Under the pieces are notes generated by a model. That model searched no databases. It was not told the DNA's origin and worked only from the letters and a program-made list of their open reading frames with translations. A stretch of 64,000 nt of DNA from JAFAQB01 sp046724555 (GTDB lineage: Archaea; Thermoproteota; Nitrososphaeria; Nitrososphaerales; Nitrososphaeraceae), in NCBI GenBank assembly GCA_046724555.1, contig JBKOWU010000088.1, positions 1 to 64,000 of the forward strand. The letters run 5' to 3'. The stretch's first letter is position 1. Every line of letters starts with the position of its first letter. Position numbers and translations under genes: made by a program. Below, in pieces: positions 26,995 to 35,988 of the stretch.

Positions 26995-27423
26995 ATGACG
27001 ACAGAACCAAAGGATCCATCCGATAAGTCCGCAGATATAAAAAATGCTGCTGCACTGCTTTTAAAGGGCGGATCCCTTATTAGCGAGCCATGCAGTGAAT
27101 GCGGAGGTGTCCAGGTCAAGTTCAAAGAGAGTATCATATGTGTTAATTGCAGAAATAAACAAAATATAGGAAAGCGTTCTGAATCCAATATTACGCAGAA
27201 CAAGCGACCTCCTGTAATACCTCTTAATTCTGAACGAGTGGAAGTTGAGATAGCTCCGGCTCGGTTTATAATTCAAGACAAGATTCTAATGCTTGCTTCA
27301 CAGATAAGGGATGAAGCCGATTTGGCTGTACAGAAGCAGAAAGCTGATCTTATGGATACGTATTTGGGCATTCTTCAAAAACTTGATCTGATAATAAGCT
27401 CTCGGTTGCAGCAGCGATCTTAG
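26995..27423 (+). CDS. SSSCA1/UPF0148-type zinc-ribbon protein
   Basis: 142 residues of the Sjogren/scleroderma autoantigen 1 (p27, UPF0148) family. The signature AALLLKGGSLISEPCSECGGV is split by the first zinc knuckle (Cys33/36), and the second is at Cys49/52 (IICVNC). The C-terminal half is a long helix. The role of archaeal members is not established. ATG start. Confidence 0.82.
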   Translation: MTTEPKDPSDKSADIKNAAALLLKGGSLISEPCSECGGVQVKFKESIICVNCRNKQNIGKRSESNITQNKRPPVIPLNSERVEVEIAPARFIIQDKILMLASQIRDEADLAVQKQKADLMDTYLGILQKLDLIISSRLQQRS

Positions 27424-27656
27424 GTTGAGCAGATCTGATTACAGCATTCTTTTAACAGCAAAACGAATCCATAAGCGACAAGTTGATTCATTATGGGGCC
27501 CAAAAAGTAGCCTACTATTTCAAAGTTGGACCTCGACTGCATCCTGAGATTTTTTATTAGTCGTATCTGCTCTATTGTTTAAAACACAGCATATGCACGC
27601 AATAAAAAAGTGAAAAAAGAAGGTATCCTTTTTCTTTACGGAAGTCTTAACAGTTC

Positions 27657-27962
27657 TTATTTAGGAGCACTATAACTTGGTGTGCTCATGTTTCCGCTAC
27701 TAGCGGTGCCAGAAGTACCTGGGCTTGTTATATTGCCACCACCTACAGCACTTGGTGAACTTGATGCGTTTGTGCCACTAAGCGGTCCGGTTGTAGTAAG
27801 CTGTTCAGGGCCAGCAGCTTCGCCTGTCCTATTCGTAGTAGCGTTCTGTGCCATTGCTTTTTGTCCAAGCTGAATAGAGACTGCAGAAACTGATGCCACA
27901 AGCAGGATTGCAATAGTAACCTGCAACATTGCCATTCTTCTATATTGTTTAAACATCGGCAT
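27657..27962 (-). CDS. Exported low-complexity protein
   Basis: 101 residues. Signal peptide at about 9-38 (MAMLQVTIAILLVASVSAVS ... AMAQ) followed by a mature part rich in Thr, Ser, Gly, Asn and Pro with several N-x-S/T sites. This may be a glycosylated surface peptide. No catalytic domain. Start ATG 27962. Confidence 0.6.
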   Translation of the reverse strand: MPMFKQYRRMAMLQVTIAILLVASVSAVSIQLGQKAMAQNATTNRTGEAAGPEQLTTTGPLSGTNASSSPSAVGGGNITSPGTSGTASSGNMSTPSYSAPK

Positions 27963-28217
27963 TAATCGAATTCCATGAAATTTAACCCTTTCTAAATTCT
28001 ATTCTACAATTCTCTTCTACTTTTTATACTCTGAATATGCTATAACAAGGCTCGCACAACGCAGCAGTTTGGTAGTCGATTTTTACCTTAGCAGCCACTA
28101 GTAAATATTATTTTTTACTGGAACAGAATATTATAGCGCATCCTCACTGGCTTCCCTGAAAATCTCAGCTATCTTCCAAAATTCAAAGCATTTTTAACTT
28201 GTATCTATCAAACCTAG

Positions 28218-28439
28218 ATGAAGATACTGATGAGTATTACTATTGCTAAACAAATTGAGCAACATTCTGGAAATTCTCATGATGATGCTTGCATAGTTGG
28301 AACTACGATACATCTATACCATATCGAATCCTGTATTATGGGAGCAACAGAAAATGAACCTCGATTCATGTTAAAGTACAACTTAGACGAAACGAAATTA
28401 GCGGATTATCCTGTCAGTAGTATACAATCAGGCAAGTGA
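28218..28439 (+). CDS. Hypothetical small protein
   Basis: 73 residues, unrecognised, between two convincing genes. A TTTTTAACT TATA-like run lies about 25 bases before the ATG. No domain visible. It does not resemble the ABC ATPase that usually accompanies the next gene. Confidence 0.35.
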   Translation: MKILMSITIAKQIEQHSGNSHDDACIVGTTIHLYHIESCIMGATENEPRFMLKYNLDETKLADYPVSSIQSGK

Positions 28440-28485
28440 GAAAGAATACGCTGCTCAATAAAATTAACGCTCATCTCAGCTCAGC

Positions 28486-29265
28486 ATGTATCTTAGCACA
28501 TTTCAAGATTTAGAACTGATGCTGAGTGCTCTGTACGCAGTATGGCTAAGAGAATTCAAAGTATTTTTAAGAGAGAGGAGTAGACTAATTGCCTCTATAT
28601 TCACTCCGTTACTATGGCTTTTCGTGATAGGCTCAGGCTTAGGCTCTACTGCTCCCTCAGTAGGTCTAGATTATCAAAAATTCATATTTCCAGGTATAAT
28701 CAGTATGTCTGTAATCTTCTCGTCAGTATTCTTTGGTTCATACATAATATGGGATAGGAAATTTGATTTTCTTAAGAGTGTAATGGTTGCCCCGGTAAAC
28801 AGAGAGACTATTTTTGTAGGTAAAACGCTCGGTGGTATGACTACGTCGTTGGTCCAAGTATCAATCCTCCTGCTAGTGGGTGGACCAATAGGAATCCAAT
28901 TCGATGCTTACACTATATCCGAAATAGTTGCTATTGTACTGCTTCTTTCATTTGCACTTACATCACTGGGGCTAGCTATGGGCAGCTTCATAGAGAGTCT
29001 GGAAGGTTTTCAGCTCATAGTTAGCTTTGTTGTGTTTCCACTTTTTTTCTTAAGCGGAGCACTTTTTCCTCTACAGAATCTTCCTGGATGGCTTTCCTTC
29101 CTGACGACCATCAATCCGGTGACTTATGCTGTTGATGCACTCAGAAACGCCATGATGCTATCATCTAGGCATACATTTGGAATAGATATTGTGATTCTGT
29201 TTGCATCAACTTTGGCATTAGCACTGCTAGGGACACTATCATTTAGGAAGATGAAAGCTGTTTAG
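28486..29265 (+). CDS. ABC-2 type transporter permease
   Basis: 259-residue permease of the DrrB/NodJ ABC-2 class: cytosolic start (AVWLREFKVFLRERSRLIASI), six membrane segments, and the family signature ending ALFPLQNLPGWLSFLTTINPVTYAVDALR. It exports drugs, lipids or glycans together with an ATPase. No ATP-binding partner gene is adjacent, which is unusual because the ATPase normally precedes the permease in an operon. Confidence 0.85.
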   Translation: MYLSTFQDLELMLSALYAVWLREFKVFLRERSRLIASIFTPLLWLFVIGSGLGSTAPSVGLDYQKFIFPGIISMSVIFSSVFFGSYIIWDRKFDFLKSVMVAPVNRETIFVGKTLGGMTTSLVQVSILLLVGGPIGIQFDAYTISEIVAIVLLLSFALTSLGLAMGSFIESLEGFQLIVSFVVFPLFFLSGALFPLQNLPGWLSFLTTINPVTYAVDALRNAMMLSSRHTFGIDIVILFASTLALALLGTLSFRKMKAV

Positions 29266-29518
29266 ATATGTATGAAAGTTAGCGTCTGAATGTGAAGTTT
29301 AAGCAATAAGTTGCTTCTCAAACAATGAATTTAAAGATAACTGATCATGATCAAGACCAAACCAGTCTATCATTTACCAGAATCAAAAAAACTAACAATT
29401 AAAGCGTTGGTCAATTAAAGGTTGACATTTGACGAATTTGTAACTGCAATACCTCTTATACTTCTCTGGATAGAATAAATAAAGACTTAAAGCGTTACAG
29501 GACACAACCTTAACAACA

Positions 29519-30007
29519 ATGGTTTATGACATTATTGAATCTATAGTACATAATTCATTTTTCATTAAATACGGTCTTATAGGATTATTCTTAAATGGAA
29601 TGCTTTCCTCGATAATTCCAATTCCCACGGAATTAACGATATCAGCGTTACTGTTAAGTGGTAAAGATAGGTTCACCATATTTATCATACTAGCCATCAG
29701 TTCAATACTAGGTGGATTAATTGCTTATTACATAGGTTTCAGTGGAAACAAATTATTAAAGATACTTTACAAAAAACCCCGCAAAAAACACGAGGATAAA
29801 ACGGGAGCCCTATTGGAAAGATACGGCTGGCTAATCATATTTTTTTCTCCATGGATACCTATCGTTGGAGATCTCGTACCAGTGATTGCTGGAGCAAAAA
29901 AATATGATTTGAAAAACTTTGTAATAGTAATGATGTCAGGTAAAGTCTTTAAGGCGAGCGCGATAGTAATCTTTAGCAGCTGGATTCTGCCATTCATATT
30001 TTCATAA
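29519..30007 (+). CDS. DedA/VTT-domain membrane protein
   Basis: 162 residues of the DedA/VTT (YqaA-like) family: FLNGMLSSIIPIPTELTISALL, LGGLIAYYIGFSGNK, and LLERYGWLIIFFSPWIPIVGDLVPVIAGA with the conserved Gly-Trp and Pro residues. VTT proteins scramble or flip lipids and affect polyprenyl-phosphate recycling. Four to five membrane segments. ATG start. Confidence 0.82.
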   Translation: MVYDIIESIVHNSFFIKYGLIGLFLNGMLSSIIPIPTELTISALLLSGKDRFTIFIILAISSILGGLIAYYIGFSGNKLLKILYKKPRKKHEDKTGALLERYGWLIIFFSPWIPIVGDLVPVIAGAKKYDLKNFVIVMMSGKVFKASAIVIFSSWILPFIFS

Positions 30008-30087
30008 ATTTCAAGGAGATGCATAAACCTGATATAAAATGGCAAAGCTATTTAATGTTAATGTGAAATGGATTTATCTGTTAAAGC

Positions 30088-30795
30088 TTGTCTATAGACT
30101 TAGCTCTTTCGAAGGACCAACTATTAAATATACAAATTAAAAGAAGCACGAGATCAAAAAGCATACAACTTAAAGCAAATGTCTACGGAATACATGTTGT
30201 TGCTCCGGTCAACTATGACTTTCAAAGTATTACAAGATTCGTACATAGCAAAAAGAACTGGATTTCCAAAGTTTATAAATACTATGCAAAGTTTGCTGAG
30301 AAATTCGGACAAGAAAATAGCTCCAATGCGAACTCCCTGACTTTTTTGGGATCTGTCTATAAAATGCAAATAGTAAACGATAGAATTTCATATAATATAG
30401 TTTCAAATAACCTCAAGATAATAACATTTCACGTTACTGATAGGCGTAAGTATAAACAAGATGTAATGGAGTGGTATAAAAGACAAACCTCTAAGATCAT
30501 ATTTGAACGCCTTCCTTTGCTCAGCAGAAAACTAGATCTTAAATATAATAGAGTCTTGATTAAGAGTCAAAAGTCCAGGTGGGGGAGTTGCTCAAAGAAT
30601 AAGAATTTAAATTTTAATTTACTCTTAGCAGCCCTGCCTTTGGAGATAATAGATTATGTGATTATTCACGAATTAATACACCTAGTAGAGCTCAACCACT
30701 CGAAGAGATTCTGGGATTTGGTCAAGATGCAGGATCCGAACTATAAGTATAAAAGGAAAGTGCTGCGCAGGTACAGTCGCTTGATTAATCTATAA
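30088..30795 (+). CDS. YgjP/DUF45 metallopeptidase-like protein
   Basis: 235 residues. The C-terminal half is the YgjP-like (DUF45) zincin: SQKSRWGSCSKNKNLNFN, then the HExxH site IIHELIHLVELNHSKRFWDL (His-Glu-Leu-Ile-His with a third His downstream). The N-terminal half is the usual beta-rich cap. The start is TTG 30088. Members are annotated as hydrolases or SprT-like peptidases; the substrate is unknown. Confidence 0.85.
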   Translation: MSIDLALSKDQLLNIQIKRSTRSKSIQLKANVYGIHVVAPVNYDFQSITRFVHSKKNWISKVYKYYAKFAEKFGQENSSNANSLTFLGSVYKMQIVNDRISYNIVSNNLKIITFHVTDRRKYKQDVMEWYKRQTSKIIFERLPLLSRKLDLKYNRVLIKSQKSRWGSCSKNKNLNFNLLLAALPLEIIDYVIIHELIHLVELNHSKRFWDLVKMQDPNYKYKRKVLRRYSRLINL

Positions 30796-30925
30796 TAGTG
30801 TCAACAATTATGTGTAATAAGACAACACTGCAAAAAATTATTACATTGAAGTTTTTTCTGAAATGCTTCTTTACGTTATATTTATGTTATTACCCATCCA
30901 CGACTTATTAAAATACGTTGAGCAA

Positions 30926-32050
30926 TTACATAAAAGTTCTAATTCCCTGAATGAGCGAATCAATGTCTTCTTCATCATTATAAAAATGAGGTGAGACTCT
31001 TATTCCTCCTCCTCTGGCAGAGACAATTATTTTCTTCCTTTCCAATTTTTCGACAATTTCCTCTGCACTTTGCATCTTAAAAACAATTATTCCTGACCTC
31101 CATTTTTCTTGTTCTAATGGCGAAATAATATCTAGATCTAATTCGCCCAGTTTTTCGATAAGATATGAAGTCAGATCCAGAATCCGTCTTTCAATATACT
31201 TTATTCCAATTTTAGATATATATTCAATAGCTGCCTTTAATGATAATATATTAGAAAAGTGAGGTGAACCTAGTTCGAATCTAGATGCTGTAGAAGACAT
31301 GTTTATCTTGCTATTATCAAATACATCCCTCTCCTTCTGCCCAAGTTGACTATAAAAGGGCGGATGAAACTCAAAGACATTTTCGAGATATTCTCTTTTT
31401 ACAAAAATAGTGCCTATTCCAAACGATGACAATAGCCATTTGTGACCGTTAGACGCCATAAAGTCAACATTAAACTCTTTGACGTCAAAGTGTAGAGCAC
31501 CAAGAGATTGAGTTGGATTTACAATAAGAAATAATCCATGCCTCCTGGTCAGTTCACTGAGATCCACTAAATCCTGACGAAACCCAGTCGAATACTGCAC
31601 ATGGCTTATTACCACTAATCTAGTCTTACTGTTGATAGCATCCGAGATGTCTTGTTTTAATATTCTTCCATTTTTAGCTTTTACAAAGTGGATGTATGAA
31701 CCTCTATTTAACCAAGGTAAAATAGAAGATGGGAATTCAAGTTCGTTTGATATCACACTACCTTTGGCGTGTAGCATATGCGCTATTATGTTCATACCTT
31801 CACTTGTAGAGTGCGTAAATCCAACTTCGTCCGGAGATGCATTAATGAACCTCGCATATAGATCTCTAGCTTGCTCCATTTCTTTTATCCAATCTGGCCA
31901 TAGTGAACCAGCATGATTTAGCATACCGTCGTAAAATCTCAACATTTCCTGAACTACAGGTCTAGGTATAGGCGAAATGGCTGCATTTGCCAAATAAGTA
32001 TAGCTTTTAGTAACAGGAAAATCCTTTCTTATCCTTTGCCAATTTCTCAT
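30926..32050 (-). CDS. Class V aminotransferase (cysteine-desulfurase-like)
   Basis: 374-residue PLP enzyme. Features are LANAAISPIPRPVVQEM at the start, EVGFTHSTSEGMNIIA, VVISHVQYSTGFRQDL, the Asp region LFLIVNPTQSLGALHFDV, and the Schiff-base lysine in SNGHKWLLSSFGIG. The desulfurase active Cys loop is not obvious, so it may be an isopenicillin epimerase-like or selenocysteine-lyase-like enzyme rather than a true IscS. ATG start. Divergent from rfcL. Confidence 0.82.
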   Translation of the reverse strand: MRNWQRIRKDFPVTKSYTYLANAAISPIPRPVVQEMLRFYDGMLNHAGSLWPDWIKEMEQARDLYARFINASPDEVGFTHSTSEGMNIIAHMLHAKGSVISNELEFPSSILPWLNRGSYIHFVKAKNGRILKQDISDAINSKTRLVVISHVQYSTGFRQDLVDLSELTRRHGLFLIVNPTQSLGALHFDVKEFNVDFMASNGHKWLLSSFGIGTIFVKREYLENVFEFHPPFYSQLGQKERDVFDNSKINMSSTASRFELGSPHFSNILSLKAAIEYISKIGIKYIERRILDLTSYLIEKLGELDLDIISPLEQEKWRSGIIVFKMQSAEEIVEKLERKKIIVSARGGGIRVSPHFYNDEEDIDSLIQGIRTFM

Positions 32051-32367
32051 ATTTACATTACTTCACACTAGCTCATATACATAATAACCATAGCAAAAAA
32101 TTCTATTAAGAAGAAAACCATCTGCAAGACCGACGTCAAATTCTGCGGGAAATTTATGTCGATTCAGTACCGCATATATTGCATGCATACAACAATATAA
32201 CAAAAAAATTATTTGACTAGCACTTTTACGTATGGTCCTTTTGTCCAAACTTAAATTATATATCGATGCCACAATAATACATGACAGTTTTGATATAGAC
32301 CTGATGCCGCACATCAAAACATAACGTCAATATTGAACTAATTGCAACTTGTAGACTTACACATAAG

Positions 32368-33597
32368 ATGTGGTCAGAAATTTATCGTCCTGCAAGAGTA
32401 CAAGATATGATAGGAAACGAGGACGAAAGACTAACGGTCATGAAGTGGCTATCAGGGTGGGTAAGAGGTAGTAAACCACTACTCTTAGTTGGTCCGCCCG
32501 GAGTTGGAAAAACAACACTCGTTCATGCATTAGCACGGCAGTTAGATTATGATCTTATTGAGATGAATGCAAGTGACACGAGGAACCGTGATCAGTTGGA
32601 ACAATTAATTGCTCCAATACTTGTGAACACAAGCATCTTTGGTAAAAATATTTTACTATTTCTGGATGAAGTTGATGGAATTTCCGGCAGGGAAGATATA
32701 GGCGGAATAGAATCCATTGTAAGACTAATGAAGCAGCCCTCTATCCCAGTCATTATGGCAGCAAACTATAAAGATGCAAAAATCAAAGAGCTGGCAAAAG
32801 TCTCCAAGACAATTCAGTTCAATCCTGTCACCCCAAGATTGCTAATGATGCTTTTGGACTATGTCCTCAAGGACCAAGATAAGAAGCTGAGTATAAGCGA
32901 AAAGTCTGTCATCATAGATAAAGCTCATGGAGATGTTCGCTTGTTGTTAAACATTCTACAGGCAAAGCTTTCAGGCTATGATAAAACAGCAAACTCGAAG
33001 ATGGAGATCGATATTGCTGAGGCAATAAATGGATTCTTTGGAGCTGAGAATGAGGATAGTGCTAGGTCATTTTTGCTTAGTGCAGACGCCAATTATCCAG
33101 ATCCCCGATTTGGCATGTCCACGGAAGAAAGGCGAAAAGATATGCTTGGTGCACTGTTTTCAAGCGCCATTTCATCAAGAATTGATCTTGTAACGGTCGC
33201 CGATATATTAGATGTATTGTCTAAAGCAGACATCATAGTGGGCCGAATAGGAAGAAAAAGGCAATGGAGTCTTCTGAGATATATCGATTATATAATAGCA
33301 AAAGATCTTTTTGATAAGAGCCGTAGTAAACTGATAAAATATAATCAGTATTCTATGAGATGGGATGTTATGGGACCTGTCTTCGCTCGTAGCCGATCAT
33401 TAAAACCGGTACTTGATGAGTTGGCGCGTTTGACGCATAGTTCTACAAGTACATTTGGTTCGTTCTACCTACCATATCTTATTCAGATAATAATTAATAC
33501 AAAAATGATTCCGAATGAAATTGCGGAGGTCTCTAATATGGACGAAAAAGCAGGCATAGCATTAGCAAAAGAGATAGAAAGAATCGGAAAGAGATAA
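32368..33597 (+). CDS. rfcL: Replication factor C large subunit
   Basis: Clamp-loader subunit that opens PCNA with ATP. 409 residues: Walker A VGPPGVGKTT (41-50), Walker B LFLDEVD (97-103), sensor region IPVIMAANYKD, and the RFC collar domains afterward. A PIP box or charged C-terminal tail, seen in many archaeal large subunits, is not present; the protein ends soon after KEIERIGKR, so it is short. The small subunit gene is not adjacent. Confidence 0.9.
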   Translation: MWSEIYRPARVQDMIGNEDERLTVMKWLSGWVRGSKPLLLVGPPGVGKTTLVHALARQLDYDLIEMNASDTRNRDQLEQLIAPILVNTSIFGKNILLFLDEVDGISGREDIGGIESIVRLMKQPSIPVIMAANYKDAKIKELAKVSKTIQFNPVTPRLLMMLLDYVLKDQDKKLSISEKSVIIDKAHGDVRLLLNILQAKLSGYDKTANSKMEIDIAEAINGFFGAENEDSARSFLLSADANYPDPRFGMSTEERRKDMLGALFSSAISSRIDLVTVADILDVLSKADIIVGRIGRKRQWSLLRYIDYIIAKDLFDKSRSKLIKYNQYSMRWDVMGPVFARSRSLKPVLDELARLTHSSTSTFGSFYLPYLIQIIINTKMIPNEIAEVSNMDEKAGIALAKEIERIGKR

Positions 33598-33764
33598 CTA
33601 ATATTGTTGATGATGCGCTTGCCAATCTATCTGTGATACCACTGCTTGTCGCCATCGCTAGATTTGAGTAGATCAGCACTGCCAGAAGCGATCATAAAGG
33701 AGATATCGGCAAATAGAACTGATAGTATAATATTAAAACGGTAATTGTTGAATTTCTATGGACA

Positions 33765-33776
33765 GATATATATAAA
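33765..33776 (+). promoter_or_regulatory. TATA box of the 33797 microprotein
   Basis: GATATATATAAAC-type element centred about 26 bases before GTG 33797, the spacing for a leaderless start. Confidence 0.5.
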
Positions 33777-33796
33777 CTGGTATCATAATATGCGGG

Positions 33797-33958
33797 GTGG
33801 CAAAGATCAAGATAATTGGACGTTTTGTAAATTTGACTTTACGAGGGTACTTGCATAGTGATAATTTATCTCATATTGCGATTAGCTTGCCAAATTCTGG
33901 GAATACATCTTATACAGTATACCCTGCTCGTCTGCTAATAGTTTTTATCATTAGTTAG
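33797..33958 (+). CDS. 53-residue leaderless microprotein
   Basis: GTG-initiated frame placed exactly where a leaderless transcript from the TATA box at 33765-33776 would begin. The product starts MAKIKIIGRFVNLTLRG, continues NLSHIAISLPNSG and TYTV-like beta sequence, and ends in a hydrophobic LLIVFIIS. Small beta-rich protein, function unknown. TAG at 33956-33958. Support comes from promoter spacing and protein-like sequence only. Confidence 0.5.
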   Translation: MAKIKIIGRFVNLTLRGYLHSDNLSHIAISLPNSGNTSYTVYPARLLIVFIIS

Positions 33959-33981
33959 AGAAACTTTTACAATAGGCTTCA

Positions 33982-35868
33982 ATGGGCATAAAAAATCAGG
34001 TAATACTTAACCTCGCGACGGTTATAGGAAACAGTTTAAATCCAATATCAATTGCAACCTCTGCTTCGTTTGTCTTAATCTCACTATTCTATGCATATAG
34101 TGTAGCCTCGTATCTCAAGGTAACGACTTATCCTTTTTTGGATCGTATAATTTATTATGAGTTCTTCCACTCTTTTATTTTCAGTCAATTCATTGATCAT
34201 ATCATAATTATTTCTTTAACAGCAGCATGGTTTGTGCTTTCGGCAAAGGGAAAGCTAAGATTCTTTCTACCTGCAATTTATTGTGGTGGACTGACGCTTT
34301 TAACAGTAGCAACTGGCGTTCACATACTATTTGATATTACAATAATCATGTCGATGCCTGTTATAATAGCGCTTCTCATATTCAATAGATTTCTAGACCA
34401 AAAGAGACTAAAAATCCTGAATGACAAGTCAAATACGCTGCTAATAAATTACTTTGCAATAGCAGGAACGGTCATAGGAATTATAGGTCTCTTCATTTAC
34501 TTGATACCACTTTTTTATGTTTCTCGTTATTTTATATTTATTAGAAATTATGAATACGATCTGTATCTGCTATTGTCTAGCTTTTCAGCGGTCTTGCTAC
34601 TTTTGTTACTAGGTTGTGTTCCTCTTAAGATATTCATGAAAGAATTTAGAACTGTAATACTACGTATTAAGCGTATCTACAATACACGTTTTATTGTATC
34701 GAATGATAATTACGATAATGATTCAGTAAATTCAAAATACAAGTTCATTTACATCTCGCTTTTTATGCTCTTATCATTAGTTATAGCACTTCTTCCTCAT
34801 CAGCCTCAAATTAATCCAACCGGTCAGCAAATAGGTGTAGACACAGACTATTATGTAAATTGGATAAATGCATTAAGTCACGCTACTGATTACAGAGATT
34901 TTTTCCATCAAGCATTTGTGGTACAGAGTTTTGGAGATAAGCCGCTTGTCATCATATTTTTGTTCACAATCACTAAATTTCTAAATGTTGCTGATTCTTT
35001 TTTCATTCTAGAACATGTGCCGATGATCCTTGGTCCTCTGCTTGTTTTAGTCGTATTTTATTTGACACGTGAGATGACATCAAATGACAAACAAGCATTA
35101 TTGGCCTCCTTTTTAACATCTATATCATTTCAAGTAACAGTTGGAATTTACGCCGGTTTTTATGCAAATTGGTTTGCCCTAATAATTGGATACCTGTCGT
35201 TCGTATTTCTTGTGAAATCCTTAAAATATTCAAGTAGTAATCAGAATTTAACCGTATTCTCAGTGCTAATAATAATTTTGCTTTTCACTCATGTCCATAC
35301 GTGGAGTGTTATGGTAGTGGTTATGAGTGTACTTCTGATAATATTGATCAAGGTAAAACAATATTCTAAAAAGAGAACAGCCTTACTACTTATCATTTTA
35401 TTATCTTCGGTTATCTTCGATGTTGTTAGAACATCTATGACTGGTTCTATGACTGGCATTGAGAAGGATATTGAATTCGCTAAAGCAACCGGAACCGGTA
35501 TAGAACAGTTTGCTCTCCGATGGAGTAATCTCACACGCTCAGTGTATTCTTTTTTAGGTGGTCAGTTCAGCAATTTTATAATTTTTTCTCTAGGCTTGTA
35601 CTGGGCTTTTCAGTCAAACACACGCGATATATCAACTAAGTTCCTCATGATCTTTTTGTCAATCGGTCTTATTGCATTTCTTATCGGCGATTATCGAGTG
35701 CAAGCTAGGATATTTTATGATATTCCGTTTCAGATACCTGCGGCCCTTGCCTTGTCATCATTATGGAAGTCTCGGAGGGGAAGTTTAATTGCCATTCCAG
35801 TCTGTATATGGCTCGTAAGTTTGACTATCAGGACCGTAACTAACTTCCCGATTCTTCGTTCCGCATAG
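33982..35868 (+). CDS. Large multi-pass membrane protein, GT-C-like
   Basis: 628 residues with about 14 membrane helices. An outer loop after about residue 275 has DTDYYVNWINALSHATDYRDFF, reminiscent of the Asp-containing first loop of GT-C glycosyltransferases, but it is not at the extreme N-terminus. Probably a polyprenol-linked sugar transferase or polymer exporter; the substrate is unassigned. First gene of a surface-glycan island, followed by a GT2 enzyme. ATG start. Confidence 0.62.
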   Translation: MGIKNQVILNLATVIGNSLNPISIATSASFVLISLFYAYSVASYLKVTTYPFLDRIIYYEFFHSFIFSQFIDHIIIISLTAAWFVLSAKGKLRFFLPAIYCGGLTLLTVATGVHILFDITIIMSMPVIIALLIFNRFLDQKRLKILNDKSNTLLINYFAIAGTVIGIIGLFIYLIPLFYVSRYFIFIRNYEYDLYLLLSSFSAVLLLLLLGCVPLKIFMKEFRTVILRIKRIYNTRFIVSNDNYDNDSVNSKYKFIYISLFMLLSLVIALLPHQPQINPTGQQIGVDTDYYVNWINALSHATDYRDFFHQAFVVQSFGDKPLVIIFLFTITKFLNVADSFFILEHVPMILGPLLVLVVFYLTREMTSNDKQALLASFLTSISFQVTVGIYAGFYANWFALIIGYLSFVFLVKSLKYSSSNQNLTVFSVLIIILLFTHVHTWSVMVVVMSVLLIILIKVKQYSKKRTALLLIILLSSVIFDVVRTSMTGSMTGIEKDIEFAKATGTGIEQFALRWSNLTRSVYSFLGGQFSNFIIFSLGLYWAFQSNTRDISTKFLMIFLSIGLIAFLIGDYRVQARIFYDIPFQIPAALALSSLWKSRRGSLIAIPVCIWLVSLTIRTVTNFPILRSA

Positions 35869-35988
35869 TATTCCGGCAACTAAAATATTTGATTTAGATA
35901 TATAATTTCAGTATCTCTAGTCCTAGTCCATCGGTTTATCATTTGCCAAACATCAAAAAAAGACTTAATTGTCTTAACTAATTAAAAA

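Noticed and set aside
30926..32050. Assignment as IscS/SufS cysteine desulfurase
   Set aside because: PLP lysine motif is present but I could not see the conserved catalytic Cys loop, so only class V aminotransferase is claimed.
32063..32317. 84-residue minus-strand frame between the aminotransferase and rfcL
   Set aside because: Composition is Ile/Cys/Tyr-rich without any motif; it occupies the shared promoter region of two divergent genes.
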